A DNA stretch of 64,000 nt from an uncultured Verrucomicrobia subdivision 3 bacterium (GTDB taxonomy: Bacteria; Verrucomicrobiota; Verrucomicrobiia; Limisphaerales; DASXHY01): contig CALBZA010000015.1 in the NCBI GenBank assembly GCA_937890005.1, positions 39,211 through 103,210 of the forward strand. Direction: 5' to 3'. The position numbers and the translations under genes are program-made. Positions 11,128 through 19,603 of the stretch are shown here, in pieces (position 1 is the stretch's first letter; every line of letters begins with the position of its first letter). The notes beneath the pieces were generated by a model. It was not told the origin of the DNA, did not search any database, and was given only the letters and a program-made list of their open reading frames with translations.

Positions 11128-12056
11128 ATGAGTTCGAACTGATTTCGCGACTGACGCGTTCGCTGCCGTCCAATTCCGCCGTGGTCAATGGACCGGGCGA
11201 TGATTGCGCGGTGCTGGACATCGGTCTGCCCGACCGGTTGCTGCTGCTGAAAACCGACGCGGTGGTGGAAGGCATCCATTTCAAATTCGACGCCGAGCCG
11301 GAAAAGATCGGTCACAAGGCGCTGGCGCGTTGTTTGAGCGATATCGCGGCAATGGCCGGGACGCCGACTGCTGCGCTGGTCACCATTGCGTTGCCGAAGG
11401 AATTCGATTCGAAACGCATTGAAGCGGTTTACGACGGAATGTCTGCGCTTGCCAGACGGCATGAAGTGGCAATCGTCGGCGGCGAAACATCGACAAATCC
11501 GGAGCGGATGCTCATCTCGGTGTCGCTGCTGGGGACTGTGCCGCGTGGGAAGGCGGTCTTGCGTTCCGGTGCGGAAGTTGGCGACGCGATTTTTGTCACG
11601 GGCGAACTGGGCGGTTCCATTGCACGCAAGCATCTGGAGTTTGAACCGCGTCTGACCGAGGCGCGCTGGCTGGCGGAGAATTTTCGCATTCATGCCATGC
11701 TCGATCTGAGCGATGGACTGGCGGGCGATTTGAAACACATTCTCAAAGCGAGCCGCGTCGGCGCGGAGTTGCTGCAGAATTCCATCCCGATCACACGCGA
11801 AGCGAAACTGGCATCCAGGGCTGAATCATCGGCAAAACCGCCGTTGCTGGCTGCGCTGACCGATGGCGAGGATTTCGAACTGCTGTTCACGGTTGCATCG
11901 AAGGATGCCGTGCCGCTGCTCGATGCGTGGCGTGCGCGCTTTCCGAATCTTCGACTCACGTGCATCGGGAAGATTGTTGCCGGCGAGGGCATCAGTCTTC
12001 GCGACAAGCACGGTCATCGCCGCATTGACCTTCATGGCTACGAGCATTTCGCATAG
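11124..12056 (+). CDS. thiL: Thiamine-monophosphate kinase
   Basis: Phosphorylates thiamine monophosphate to the active cofactor thiamine diphosphate, the last step of thiamine synthesis. It belongs to the PurM/ThiL ATP-binding superfamily. Visible motifs are NEFELISRL at the N-terminus, GPGDDCAVL (metal/ATP), LKTDAVVEGIHF, the SDIAAMAGTP block, VGGETS and the C-terminal DGEDFELLF. Length 310 is typical. The start overlaps the CPBP gene by four bases, and the 3' end overlaps tsaE by 23 bases, so the operon is translationally coupled. No thiamine riboswitch was seen before the operon, and no other thiamine genes are nearby. Confidence 0.93.
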   Translation: MNEFELISRLTRSLPSNSAVVNGPGDDCAVLDIGLPDRLLLLKTDAVVEGIHFKFDAEPEKIGHKALARCLSDIAAMAGTPTAALVTIALPKEFDSKRIEAVYDGMSALARRHEVAIVGGETSTNPERMLISVSLLGTVPRGKAVLRSGAEVGDAIFVTGELGGSIARKHLEFEPRLTEARWLAENFRIHAMLDLSDGLAGDLKHILKASRVGAELLQNSIPITREAKLASRAESSAKPPLLAALTDGEDFELLFTVASKDAVPLLDAWRARFPNLRLTCIGKIVAGEGISLRDKHGHRRIDLHGYEHFA

Positions 12057-12501
12057 CGTTTCTGAGACCGAGGCGATCGGCGAGGCGTGGGGGCGCAAGG
12101 CGGAGCCGGGACTGGTCATTGCGCTTTCGGGCGATCTCGGTGCCGGCAAGACGCAGCTTGTGCGGGGCATCGCGCGCGGACTCGGCTTTGCCGGACGCGT
12201 GCATTCGCCAACGTTCACGCTGGTCAATCAATACGAAGGCGGACGTTTGCCTTTGTTTCATCTCGATCTCTACCGGCTTGAAACGCCCGAGCAGATTCTG
12301 TCGGCCGGCATCGAGGAGTATCTGGAGCCCGCGGGCGTCAGCGTCATTGAATGGGCTGAACGAATCTTTGGGGAGAATTTTCTCCCGTCACAGCAGGCTG
12401 GCGTTGGGATGAAATTCAGGCCGCGCTTGCTGCGGTTGGTTCGAATTGAAACGCTCAGCGAAACGGAGCGGCGGATTACGTATGAAGATTGTCGCAGTTG
12501 A
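12034..12501 (+). CDS. tsaE: tRNA t6A biosynthesis ATPase TsaE
   Basis: Small P-loop ATPase that works with TsaB and TsaD to add threonylcarbamoyl to A37 of ANN-decoding tRNAs. The Walker A motif is GDLGAGKTQLVRG; HSPTFTLVNQYEG and FHLDLYRL are family blocks, as is VSVIEWAER. The start chosen (MATSISHSVSETEAIG) is 23 bases inside the end of thiL; an open extension upstream has no family similarity. With this start the protein is 155 residues, the usual size. It overlaps tsaB by 20 bases. tsaE-tsaB adjacency is common in bacteria and supports both calls. Confidence 0.93.
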   Translation: MATSISHSVSETEAIGEAWGRKAEPGLVIALSGDLGAGKTQLVRGIARGLGFAGRVHSPTFTLVNQYEGGRLPLFHLDLYRLETPEQILSAGIEEYLEPAGVSVIEWAERIFGENFLPSQQAGVGMKFRPRLLRLVRIETLSETERRITYEDCRS

Positions 12502-13123
12502 TTTTTCGTTTTCACAACGCTCCGTTGCGGCGTTGAACGGAGGCAAGGTCGTGGAGGTTGTGGAAACCGATCCGCGCAAAACGAATGTGCTGGCGATGAT
12601 TGCGCAGGCGCTGGAACAGGTGCAGCTGCCACGCGACACGGTGGAATGCGTCGCTGTCGGACTTGGCCCCGGTTCCTACACCGGCATTCGCGCTTCGATT
12701 GCGATGGCGCAGGGATGGCAACTTGCGACGGGAGTGAAGTTGCTGGGGATCAGCAGCGCGGAAATGATCGCGAATCAGGCTCAACACGAAGGTCTGCGTG
12801 GGCCAGTGAATGTGGTGATCGACGCTCAGCGGGGTGAGTTTTATCTGGCGCGATTTGAATTGAACGATGCGAGAGCGAAAGAGATTGAAGCACTGCGAAT
12901 CGTTTCTTCGGAACAGTTGAAGGAAAGTGCGGCGACGGATCTGTGCGTCGGACCGGAAGTGCATCGTTGGATTGCAAACGGACGGATTGTTCTTCCTCGC
13001 GCGGAAACGCTGGCGCGGATTGCGGCGCATCGAAATGAATTTGTTCCGGGAGAAAAACTGGAGCCGATTTATTTGCGTGAAACCAGTTTTGTGAAAGCGC
13101 CGCCGCCGCGGGTGATTCTTTGA
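12482..13123 (+). CDS. tsaB: tRNA t6A biosynthesis protein TsaB
   Basis: Inactive ASKHA-fold partner of TsaD in the threonylcarbamoyl-adenosine complex. It opens MKIVAVDFSFSQRSVAAL, then has the family motif VGLGPGSYTGIRASIAMAQG and later NVVIDAQRGEFYLA. At 213 residues it is close to the usual ~220-230. The ATG chosen gives the correct family N-terminus and overlaps tsaE by 20 bases; an earlier GTG-type extension would add 12 unrelated residues. It closes the CPBP-thiL-tsaE-tsaB operon and is convergent with the GH57 gene. Confidence 0.92.
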   Translation: MKIVAVDFSFSQRSVAALNGGKVVEVVETDPRKTNVLAMIAQALEQVQLPRDTVECVAVGLGPGSYTGIRASIAMAQGWQLATGVKLLGISSAEMIANQAQHEGLRGPVNVVIDAQRGEFYLARFELNDARAKEIEALRIVSSEQLKESAATDLCVGPEVHRWIANGRIVLPRAETLARIAAHRNEFVPGEKLEPIYLRETSFVKAPPPRVIL

Positions 13124-13159
13124 GCTGCGTCGATCGCGCTTCCTTTGCCTCCGTTCTGA

Positions 13160-14734
13160 TCACGCCCAATACGTGTAATCCAAATCGGGAAACAGATTGT
13201 CTCGGTTCTCAATCTCCGTGAGCCAGTGTTCGTCCACCTCTTTGCTGAGAAGGTGATCGTGCAGAACCATGAATCGCATCAGGTGATCCTTCACCCGTCG
13301 ACGCGCGTATTCCGGACTGGTGCCGGTGCGGAGAATGAATGGCCAGTCGCTGGATTGGGCGAGCAGCAATTCGCGCCCGGCCTGCTTCAGCGCGCGATCC
13401 TCCACCGATGTCGGATTGGGAAAACGATGCACCAGCTGCGTCATGCGTTCCTGCGCGATGTGCAGGTGCGGATAAATCCATTCGTTCGTTTCGTTCAACC
13501 AGACCCGCCAGTAACCTTCCTCTCCCCAGCTGGACGCGCTCGGTTGTGCGATCTGATTTGAAGGATGTTTCCGCAAATATTCCTCCGGCGTGATCAGCGT
13601 AAACAAGGCCTGGTCGTAGTATGCCTTGCGAACGAAGTAATCGAGAAACTCGGGTCCTTCGTACCACCAGTGCCCGAACAGTTCCGCGTCGTAGGGCGAC
13701 AGCACGAGCGGCGGGCGATCGAGAATTTCCGCGAGCTTCGTGACCTGCGCTGTGCGCGCTTCGAGAAAATGCTGCGCATGATGCGCCGCCTGTTGAACGG
13801 CGGCTGAACGACGATAAACCTGCTTGTCGCCGCTGTTGCCCGTGATGCGGTAATACTTGATGCCCGTGAAGCCGCGCTTGTCCGGTGCCGGCAGGTAAGG
13901 ACGGAGATAATCGAGATCGAGGTCGAAGCCGATGTCTCGGTAGAAATCGCGATAGTGTGGATCGCCCGGATAACCTTCGTGTTTGCTCCAGACCTGTTTG
14001 GCGGAGTCGAGGTCACGCCCGAACGCAGCGATGCCATTGGGCGTGTAGATCGGTGCAAACACGCCGTAGCGCGGACGCGGATTGGCATGAAGCAGTCCAT
14101 GCGTGTCGGTGATGAACCAGCGAATGTTCGCTTCCTGAAGAATCTTTTCGACGCCGTCCACGTAGGCACATTCCGGAAGCCAGATGCCGCGCGGATCGCG
14201 TCCGAAGCAACCGCGATAATGATTGCGGGCGATCAGGATTTGTGCGCGCAGGGAAGGCGGATGCCCGGCCAGCAGGGGCAGCAATGCGTGCGTGGCGGCC
14301 GAAGTGATGATTTCGAGAACGCCGCAGTCCTGAAATTTCGCAAACGCACTCACGAGGTCGCCGCGGCAGCCCAGGTAGGTTTCTCGGACGGAAACGAACT
14401 TCCGGTAATACATCTCCGCGAGTTCATTCAGCGGTTTGTCCCAGTGCGTGCGATGCGTTTCCTTTTCGGCCAGATCGATCAGGTCGTTCAGATGCCGTTC
14501 GTAACGCTGTTGCAGCAGCGGATCGAGCAGCATTGAGCAAAGTGTGGGCGTGAGCGTCAGTGTGAGGCGCGGTTCCATGCCGTCGCGCACCCAACGATCT
14601 AGGTTCTGCAGGAGCGGGATGTAGGTCTCCGTGATGGCTTCGAAAAGCCAGTTTTCCTCCAGGAAACGCGGATGCTCGGGATGCCGGACAAACGGCAGGT
14701 GAGCGTGAAGGACAAGGGAAAGATAACCGTGCAT
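13160..14734 (-). CDS. GH57 1,4-alpha-glucan branching enzyme
   Basis: Family 57 glycoside hydrolase of the branching-enzyme type, which forms alpha-1,6 branches in glycogen. The N-terminus (YLSLVLHAHLPFVRHPEHP) is the family signature. The nucleophile glutamate is probably in GIWLPECAY near residue 190, and the acid aspartate in SPYDAELFGHWWYEGP near residue 350. A DUF1957-type C-terminal helical domain ends the protein; 524 residues matches the family. It lies four bases downstream of a small membrane protein, itself six bases from a DUF4912 gene, so the three form one operon. DUF4912 next to GH57 suggests a shared role in glycogen handling (inference). Confidence 0.93.
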   Translation of the reverse strand: MHGYLSLVLHAHLPFVRHPEHPRFLEENWLFEAITETYIPLLQNLDRWVRDGMEPRLTLTLTPTLCSMLLDPLLQQRYERHLNDLIDLAEKETHRTHWDKPLNELAEMYYRKFVSVRETYLGCRGDLVSAFAKFQDCGVLEIITSAATHALLPLLAGHPPSLRAQILIARNHYRGCFGRDPRGIWLPECAYVDGVEKILQEANIRWFITDTHGLLHANPRPRYGVFAPIYTPNGIAAFGRDLDSAKQVWSKHEGYPGDPHYRDFYRDIGFDLDLDYLRPYLPAPDKRGFTGIKYYRITGNSGDKQVYRRSAAVQQAAHHAQHFLEARTAQVTKLAEILDRPPLVLSPYDAELFGHWWYEGPEFLDYFVRKAYYDQALFTLITPEEYLRKHPSNQIAQPSASSWGEEGYWRVWLNETNEWIYPHLHIAQERMTQLVHRFPNPTSVEDRALKQAGRELLLAQSSDWPFILRTGTSPEYARRRVKDHLMRFMVLHDHLLSKEVDEHWLTEIENRDNLFPDLDYTYWA

Positions 14735-14738
14735 GTCC

Positions 14739-15002
14739 TCAAACTTCCCCTGGCGGAATGATCACGTTTCCATTTCCACCTTCATCCTCGTCATCATCGG
14801 TGAACATGGCCGCGAGGCGCGAACTGGCGGCAAACAGAATGATTCCTGCAACCATGAGTCCGCCGCCGATGATGCATTGCGTGGGACGAATTTCCGCCTC
14901 CTGCAGCCGATGCCGCGCGACTTCGAGTCCGATGGTGAGTCCACCGAAGATCAACACTCCGGCTGCAACGAAGCGAATGAGATTTCGAACGGCGCGCCTC
15001 AT
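14739..15002 (-). CDS. Small two-segment membrane protein, unknown function
   Basis: 87 residues with two hydrophobic helices (FVAAGVLIFGGLTIGL and CIIGGGLMVAGIILFAA) and an acidic, glycine-rich tail (DDDEDEGGNG). No family was recognised. It sits between the DUF4912 gene and the GH57 gene with gaps of five and four bases, which strongly suggests it is expressed. The first residues (MRRAVRNL) fit the positive-inside rule. A scaffolding or membrane-anchoring role for the operon is only a guess. Confidence 0.72.
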   Translation of the reverse strand: MRRAVRNLIRFVAAGVLIFGGLTIGLEVARHRLQEAEIRPTQCIIGGGLMVAGIILFAASSRLAAMFTDDDEDEGGNGNVIIPPGEV

Positions 15003-15007
15003 TCGAT

Positions 15008-16951
15008 TCAGAACGCCTCGGCTGTGGGCTGGCGAAGATGAGGATCCTGCGGATGAACACCCACATCGCCGCGATATTCTGTGTCACGGCTGAACGTGAG
15101 TTCAACGGCGCGTCCGTCTGTCTGGTCTGCGGAGACTGCCACAATGGGCAGTTCGAACCTGCCGTCAGGAAGCGCGAAGCGGTAGCTGAACGAACCGTCC
15201 GGACGCAGTCGAATTTTTCGTCCGGCAATCGTGACCGTCGCGTCCGCCTCCGTCGCGCCGTAAATGATCAGTTCAGCATTCACGTTGAACCAGAAACTTT
15301 TTCCCTGCACGGGCGGTTGCTGGGAAGGACTGGAGATCGCGCCCGGTGCCACTCCGACATCGGCGCCGGCAGCGACTGATGGAGACGTGGGCGCGCCCTC
15401 CGGTTGTCCGAGCTGCGCGGCAGCGGCCTGGGCCAGGTCGTGCATCATCTGACGGCGAATCACTTCCGTGATTTCCATTGAACCCATCCAGACGCGCCGG
15501 ACCTGATCCATGCTGATCAGTTCCGCCAGCGCCTGTTCCTGCGCGGGCGTCCAGGTTTGGGAAGACTGTTTCGCGCTGCCTTCCGGATGAAGCGACACCA
15601 CGTTCGCAGGTTGTGATTCCGTGCGATCAGCGGCGGAGGCGAACGGTGTCTGTTGTGATTGCGGAAACTCAGGCAGTTCCGGGCGTTCGGTGGCGCGAAT
15701 CGTTTGGAGCGCTTCAGCGAGCGGCGCATTTTCCTGAACCGCCTCCTTCACCAGCGTCAACAGTTCTGCCATCGGAACGTCAAAGGGGATCGTGGCGAAT
15801 TGAGCCGACGTGTTTTCCGCCACTGTGTCGGGCGGCGTCAAAGTGGTCCCGGAGGTCGCAATGGCAATCCATTCGCGCGCGGCCGTGTAGTAGCCGAGTT
15901 GCGCGATGTAACGTGTGCCGGCGCGATCCACATGGGCGAACCAGTGTCGCGAATCGGGATGAAGATGAATTTCATCGACCGGTTTTTCTGATGTGCTGTT
16001 GGCATGAATTCGCAGCACGAGATGTCCTCCGGCTGCGACTGTCGAATAATACTTCTGCTGTTCGTCCGTGAGATCCCAATGGGCGTAGAGCCAGTGCGGG
16101 TCACGCGCGGTTAACAGGAGCGTTTGAGTCCCGTAAGCCTTCGGCAGTTCGACCTCAGTTTCAAGCGACGTCAGCGGCGGCCTTGGGCCGAGTGCATAAC
16201 GTTGTCCCGGGCCGCTGGCGGAAGGGATTTCCGGAGCATGATCGCCTTCCAACAAGATCGGCGGAACCCGGCTTGGCGCCTTCCGCGCGGGCGGTTTGGG
16301 CGGCATCACCGGCGCGGGTGACTGACGGATGGATAGTGTGCGAATGGTTTCCGTTGCTTCAATTCGCCGCGGCGAAGCGGACTGAGCCGGTTCGCCTGCG
16401 GAAACAGGTGGGGCTGCATTTTCAGAAGTTGCGGACGCGGATGAACGGGATGTTTTCGCGGTTCTGGTGCGAACGCGTTTCGTTTTTGTCGAAGACGTCA
16501 ATCGCGCGGAAGACTTTTTAACTTTTCTCACCGCTGCCTTGACCGGTTCAGACGCAGGCGAGGGAGCCGAGGACAGTTTCGAGGAAGCAGTCGTGATTTT
16601 TGTCGCCGCAGCAGCTGTTTTGGTCGCAGCCTTCCTTTTTGCAGCGACAATGCGTGTGGTCTTTTTCTTCGCCGCGGGTTTAGCCTCCGCTTCTTTCGCC
16701 ATTGTTTTCGAAGCGGCTGATTGGATCGGAGCCGATTTCTTTGCAGCTTCGGGGGCAGATGGGATCGCTTCGGATTTTGATTTAGTTTTGGAAGCCTGCT
16801 TCAGTTTGGTGACTACGGACGCGAACGTTTTTGATTTTTTGGACGTGGAAACCTTTTCCGGTTTTTTCGAAGTGGACGGGACGACTGCCTTTTTCTTTGC
16901 GACTGCTTTTTTGCGCTTCATGGCGGCCTTTCTCGTGGACTTGGGTGGCAT
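15008..16951 (-). CDS. DUF4912 protein with Lys/Ala-rich histone-H1-like N-terminus
   Basis: The first ~190 residues are almost entirely Lys, Ala, Ser and Thr (MPPKSTRKAAMKRKKAVAKK onward), like eukaryotic histone H1 tails and bacterial Hc1/AlgP-type DNA-binding tails. After a proline-rich linker, residues ~270-390 form a DUF4912 domain (TARDPHWLYAHWDLT, then YIAQLGYYTAAREWIAIA). A second beta-rich, OB- or Ig-like segment follows (ELIIYGATEADATVTIAGRK), repeating a similar style. It is the first gene of an operon with the GH57 branching enzyme. The tail may bind nucleic acid or polyphosphate, or act as a charged linker; function is unknown. The repetitive basic tail makes length variation between strains likely. 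Confidence 0.82.
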   Translation of the reverse strand: MPPKSTRKAAMKRKKAVAKKKAVVPSTSKKPEKVSTSKKSKTFASVVTKLKQASKTKSKSEAIPSAPEAAKKSAPIQSAASKTMAKEAEAKPAAKKKTTRIVAAKRKAATKTAAAATKITTASSKLSSAPSPASEPVKAAVRKVKKSSARLTSSTKTKRVRTRTAKTSRSSASATSENAAPPVSAGEPAQSASPRRIEATETIRTLSIRQSPAPVMPPKPPARKAPSRVPPILLEGDHAPEIPSASGPGQRYALGPRPPLTSLETEVELPKAYGTQTLLLTARDPHWLYAHWDLTDEQQKYYSTVAAGGHLVLRIHANSTSEKPVDEIHLHPDSRHWFAHVDRAGTRYIAQLGYYTAAREWIAIATSGTTLTPPDTVAENTSAQFATIPFDVPMAELLTLVKEAVQENAPLAEALQTIRATERPELPEFPQSQQTPFASAADRTESQPANVVSLHPEGSAKQSSQTWTPAQEQALAELISMDQVRRVWMGSMEITEVIRRQMMHDLAQAAAAQLGQPEGAPTSPSVAAGADVGVAPGAISSPSQQPPVQGKSFWFNVNAELIIYGATEADATVTIAGRKIRLRPDGSFSYRFALPDGRFELPIVAVSADQTDGRAVELTFSRDTEYRGDVGVHPQDPHLRQPTAEAF

Positions 16952-17092
16952 CGTCGCCGGTGAGATTACGGCCCGTCATTTGGGGTCGCAATGGTTTATT
17001 TGGAAGTGGGCCGGGACTGGTCTGAGAAGTGATTCACCGCGAGAGGACGCAGGAAAACGGGGGCCAGCCGGACAGTTTCAGACGACGTCCTC

Positions 17093-17126
17093 GCTCGTGC
17101 TCATCCTCGTCCATCCGTGGTTGAAC
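17093..17126 (-). repeat. Single arm of the CACGGATG-type dispersed repeat
   Basis: The reverse strand reads AACCACGGATGGACGAGGATG, matching the arms found near 28.3, 37.5 and 44.3 kb. Only one arm is visible here, in the gap between the DUF4912 and rimO genes. Confidence 0.5.
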
Positions 17127-17174
17127 GGGAGGCTGGATTTCGATTCCGCATAGGGCGGGAGTATCTGGAGACCC

Positions 17175-17195
17175 CAACTTTGAACTTTGAACTTT
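17175..17195 (+). repeat. Heptamer tandem repeat (GAACTTT type), 3 units
   Basis: Units CAACTTT, GAACTTT and GAACTTT, then GAAG, ending 31 bases before the rimO start. Same unit as the tract at 10156. Confidence 0.65.
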
Positions 17196-17226
17196 GAAGC
17201 GCGTTGGCTTAAGGTTCCCGGCTCGA

Positions 17227-18924
17227 ATGAAAGAAAGTCCCGCAGATCGCCCCGTGCGTGTCGGTTTGATCTCCCTCGGCTGCGCCAAAAACCTGGTGGA
17301 TGCCGAGATCATGCTCGGCTCGCTGCTGAAGGATGGCGTCGAAATCACCAACGATGCCGCCAGTGCCGATGTGGTGATCGTCAACACCTGTTCGTTCATC
17401 GATTCCGCCCAGGAAGAAAGCGTGGACACCATCCTGGAATCGGCGGAATTGCGTGAAGCCAGGAATCGCGGGCAGGGATTGGTGGTTTCCGGCTGCCTGC
17501 CGCAGCGGTTCCGTGATGAACTGCCGAAGCTTTTTCCGGAAGTCGATGCGTTCATGGGAATCGATCAGGTGCGGAATGTCACCGACATCGTGAAGCAGGC
17601 GATTGCGCGGCGCGGCGCACGGGTTGGAGCGGAATCCAAAGTTCGAAGTCCCAGGTCCAAGGTTGTTTCGAAGCTGGCTGAACTGGATCAATCACGACAA
17701 CCCGACACACACGAGCAATCGCAGGCCCTGCGAGGAACCGAAAAATTCGGCAACACGCGAACACTGCTGAATCCACAATCCGGAGTTTGGAATCCGCAAT
17801 TGCCCTCCGTGCCGCTGCTCGACGTCAACCAGCGCCCGACCTTCATTCCCGATTTTGGAACTCCGCGTTTCCGGCTCACGCCGCGGCATTTTGCCTATGT
17901 GAAGATCGCGGAAGGCTGCAATCATCCGTGCAGCTTTTGCATCATTCCTCGCATGCGGGGATCGCATCGGAGCCGCCAGCAGGCGGACGTTGTTGCCGAG
18001 GTGAAGGCGTTGATCGCGGACGGCGTGAAGGAGATCAACCTGATTTCGCAGGACTCAACCTATTACGGATTGGATCTGCGGCCGAATCACAGCCGGGCGA
18101 TTTCCTCTCCGGAGAAATTTTCCGCTGCGGCAAAGTCGCTTCCGGCGGATTCAACGACGATCTGCACGCTTTTGCGCGAACTGAATGCGTTGCCGGGCGA
18201 TTTCTGGATCCGACTGCTTTACACGCATCCGGCGCACTGGACGGACGAGTTGATTCAAACCATCGCTGAATGTCCGAAGGTGGCGCGCTACGTGGATATT
18301 CCGCTGCAGCACATTCACGAGAACATGCTGGAACGGATGCGTCGCGAAACGTCGCAGAAGTACATCGAAGATTTGATCCGCCGGATTCGCGCCGGCATTC
18401 CTGGCATCGCGCTGCGCACAACATTCATTGTCGGTTTTCCCGGTGAAACGGCGGAGTACTTTGAAACGTTGTTAAACTTCATTCGCGAGACGAAGTTCGA
18501 GCGACTGGGTGTCTTCACGTATTCGAAAGAAGACGGAACCCGCGCGGGTTCAATGGCGGGGCAGCTGCCGGAGAAGGTGAAGCAGAAGCGCCGCGAACTT
18601 GCCATGGCCGCGCAGCATGAAATCGCGGTTCAGGTTTCGGAATCGTTCGTCGGCCGGACGATTCGGGTGCTTGTGGAAGGCGAGGCGAGCGCGAAGGAGC
18701 TTCAGGGGGCGAAGATCAGCTCATGGGAACACGGCCTGATCCGCGAGCAACAAACTCGAAACCCAAAACTCGAAAGCCGCAAGTATCTCGTCGCTCGCGG
18801 CGAGGCGGATGCTCCGGACATCGATGGACGTGTTTACATTCGAGGCAGGCTGCCGATCGGCGCATTCGCGAAGGTGAAGGTCATCGGTCACACAGATTAC
18901 GATCTGATTGCGGAGCCGGTTTGA
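17227..18924 (+). CDS. rimO: Ribosomal protein uS12 methylthiotransferase RimO with internal repeat insertions
   Basis: Radical-SAM enzyme that methylthiolates Asp in ribosomal protein S12. The N-terminal domain holds its three cluster cysteines in SLGCAKN (Cys19), NTCSF and SGCLPQ. The radical-SAM motif is AEGCNHPCSFCIIPRMRG (Cys231, Cys235, Cys238), and a TRAM domain ends the protein. At 565 residues it is ~120 longer than usual. Much of the excess lies between the two domains (residues ~136-193), where two heptamer tracts encode stretches such as SKVRSPRSKV and NPQSGVWNPQ. A third tract near the C-terminus encodes TRNPKLESRK. All insertions keep the frame, and core motifs are intact, so it is probably functional. 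The ATG at MKESPADRP was chosen; a TTG upstream lies in a repeat. Confidence 0.93.
   Translation: MKESPADRPVRVGLISLGCAKNLVDAEIMLGSLLKDGVEITNDAASADVVIVNTCSFIDSAQEESVDTILESAELREARNRGQGLVVSGCLPQRFRDELPKLFPEVDAFMGIDQVRNVTDIVKQAIARRGARVGAESKVRSPRSKVVSKLAELDQSRQPDTHEQSQALRGTEKFGNTRTLLNPQSGVWNPQLPSVPLLDVNQRPTFIPDFGTPRFRLTPRHFAYVKIAEGCNHPCSFCIIPRMRGSHRSRQQADVVAEVKALIADGVKEINLISQDSTYYGLDLRPNHSRAISSPEKFSAAAKSLPADSTTICTLLRELNALPGDFWIRLLYTHPAHWTDELIQTIAECPKVARYVDIPLQHIHENMLERMRRETSQKYIEDLIRRIRAGIPGIALRTTFIVGFPGETAEYFETLLNFIRETKFERLGVFTYSKEDGTRAGSMAGQLPEKVKQKRRELAMAAQHEIAVQVSESFVGRTIRVLVEGEASAKELQGAKISSWEHGLIREQQTRNPKLESRKYLVARGEADAPDIDGRVYIRGRLPIGAFAKVKVIGHTDYDLIAEPV
17632..17803 (+). repeat. Two heptamer tracts inserted in frame inside rimO
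   Basis: Tract one (17632-17666): GAATCCA, AAGTTCG, AAGTCCC, AGGTCCA, AGGTTGT. Tract two (17769-17803): GAATCCA, CAATCCG, GAGTTTG, GAATCCG, CAATTGC. Both have five units with exact seven-base spacing, and both start with the same unit, GAATCCA. They fall in the linker between the methylthiotransferase and radical-SAM domains. Confidence 0.7.
18752..18779 (+). repeat. Heptamer tract inside the rimO TRAM region, 4 units
   Basis: Units AAACTCG, AAACCCA, AAACTCG and AAAGCCG, read in frame as part of a surface loop of the C-terminal domain. Confidence 0.65.
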
Positions 18925-18982
18925 TGAGTCAGGACAAAAGCCTCCTTTGCGCCGCGGTCGCTTTGCGCTAAAACGTTTCCGA

Positions 18983-19576
18983 ATGAACTTGCCGAACAAG
19001 CTGACTGCGTCGCGTTTCGTGCTGACGGCCGCGTTTCTGGTGGTGATCTTCTCCGAAATTCGTTTTCACGAGACCATCGCTCTGGTGCTGTTCTGCCTGG
19101 CGGGCATCAGCGACTTCCTCGACGGTCAGCTGGCTCGAAAACACAACCTCATTACCAATTTCGGCATTCTGATGGATCCGCTCGCGGACAAGATCATGGT
19201 CTGTTCGGCATTCATCGCGTTTGTTGGCCTGAAGTGGATGCCGGCGTGGATGGTGGTGATCGTGGTCGCGCGCGAACTGGCGATCACCGGATTGCGACTG
19301 CTGGCGGCATCCAAGAATGTCGTGCTGGCCGCGGAACGCTACGGCAAACACAAAACGATTTCACAGATCGTGGCGATCATCGCGATCTTCGTCCTCAAGG
19401 CCTACACGGACTGGGGCAAGCCCGGCGACCTGATCTTCGGATGGCACCTGTTTGATTCGCGTCCGTGGGTCTGGTGGTTTTCAGAGGCGTCGGTCTGGAT
19501 CGCGATCGTTCTCACGTTCATTTCCGGATGGCTTTATTTGTGGAAGAACCGCGGGTTGTATCTTAACGACATGTGA
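18983..19576 (+). CDS. pgsA: CDP-diacylglycerol-glycerol-3-phosphate 3-phosphatidyltransferase
   Basis: Integral membrane enzyme making phosphatidylglycerol phosphate from CDP-diacylglycerol, the committed step to phosphatidylglycerol and cardiolipin. The CDP-alcohol transferase signature D-G-x2-A-R-x8-G-x3-D-x3-D is complete in DGQLARKHNLITNFGILMD followed by PLADK. About five membrane helices are visible. The start MNLPNKLTASRF matches the family; an earlier in-frame start would overlap rimO. The next gene, pgpA, encodes the phosphatase that acts on its product, so two consecutive pathway steps are side by side. Confidence 0.94.
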   Translation: MNLPNKLTASRFVLTAAFLVVIFSEIRFHETIALVLFCLAGISDFLDGQLARKHNLITNFGILMDPLADKIMVCSAFIAFVGLKWMPAWMVVIVVARELAITGLRLLAASKNVVLAAERYGKHKTISQIVAIIAIFVLKAYTDWGKPGDLIFGWHLFDSRPWVWWFSEASVWIAIVLTFISGWLYLWKNRGLYLNDM

Positions 19577-19603
19577 CATGGGCGCGGTGACGACGGACCT
19601 TTC

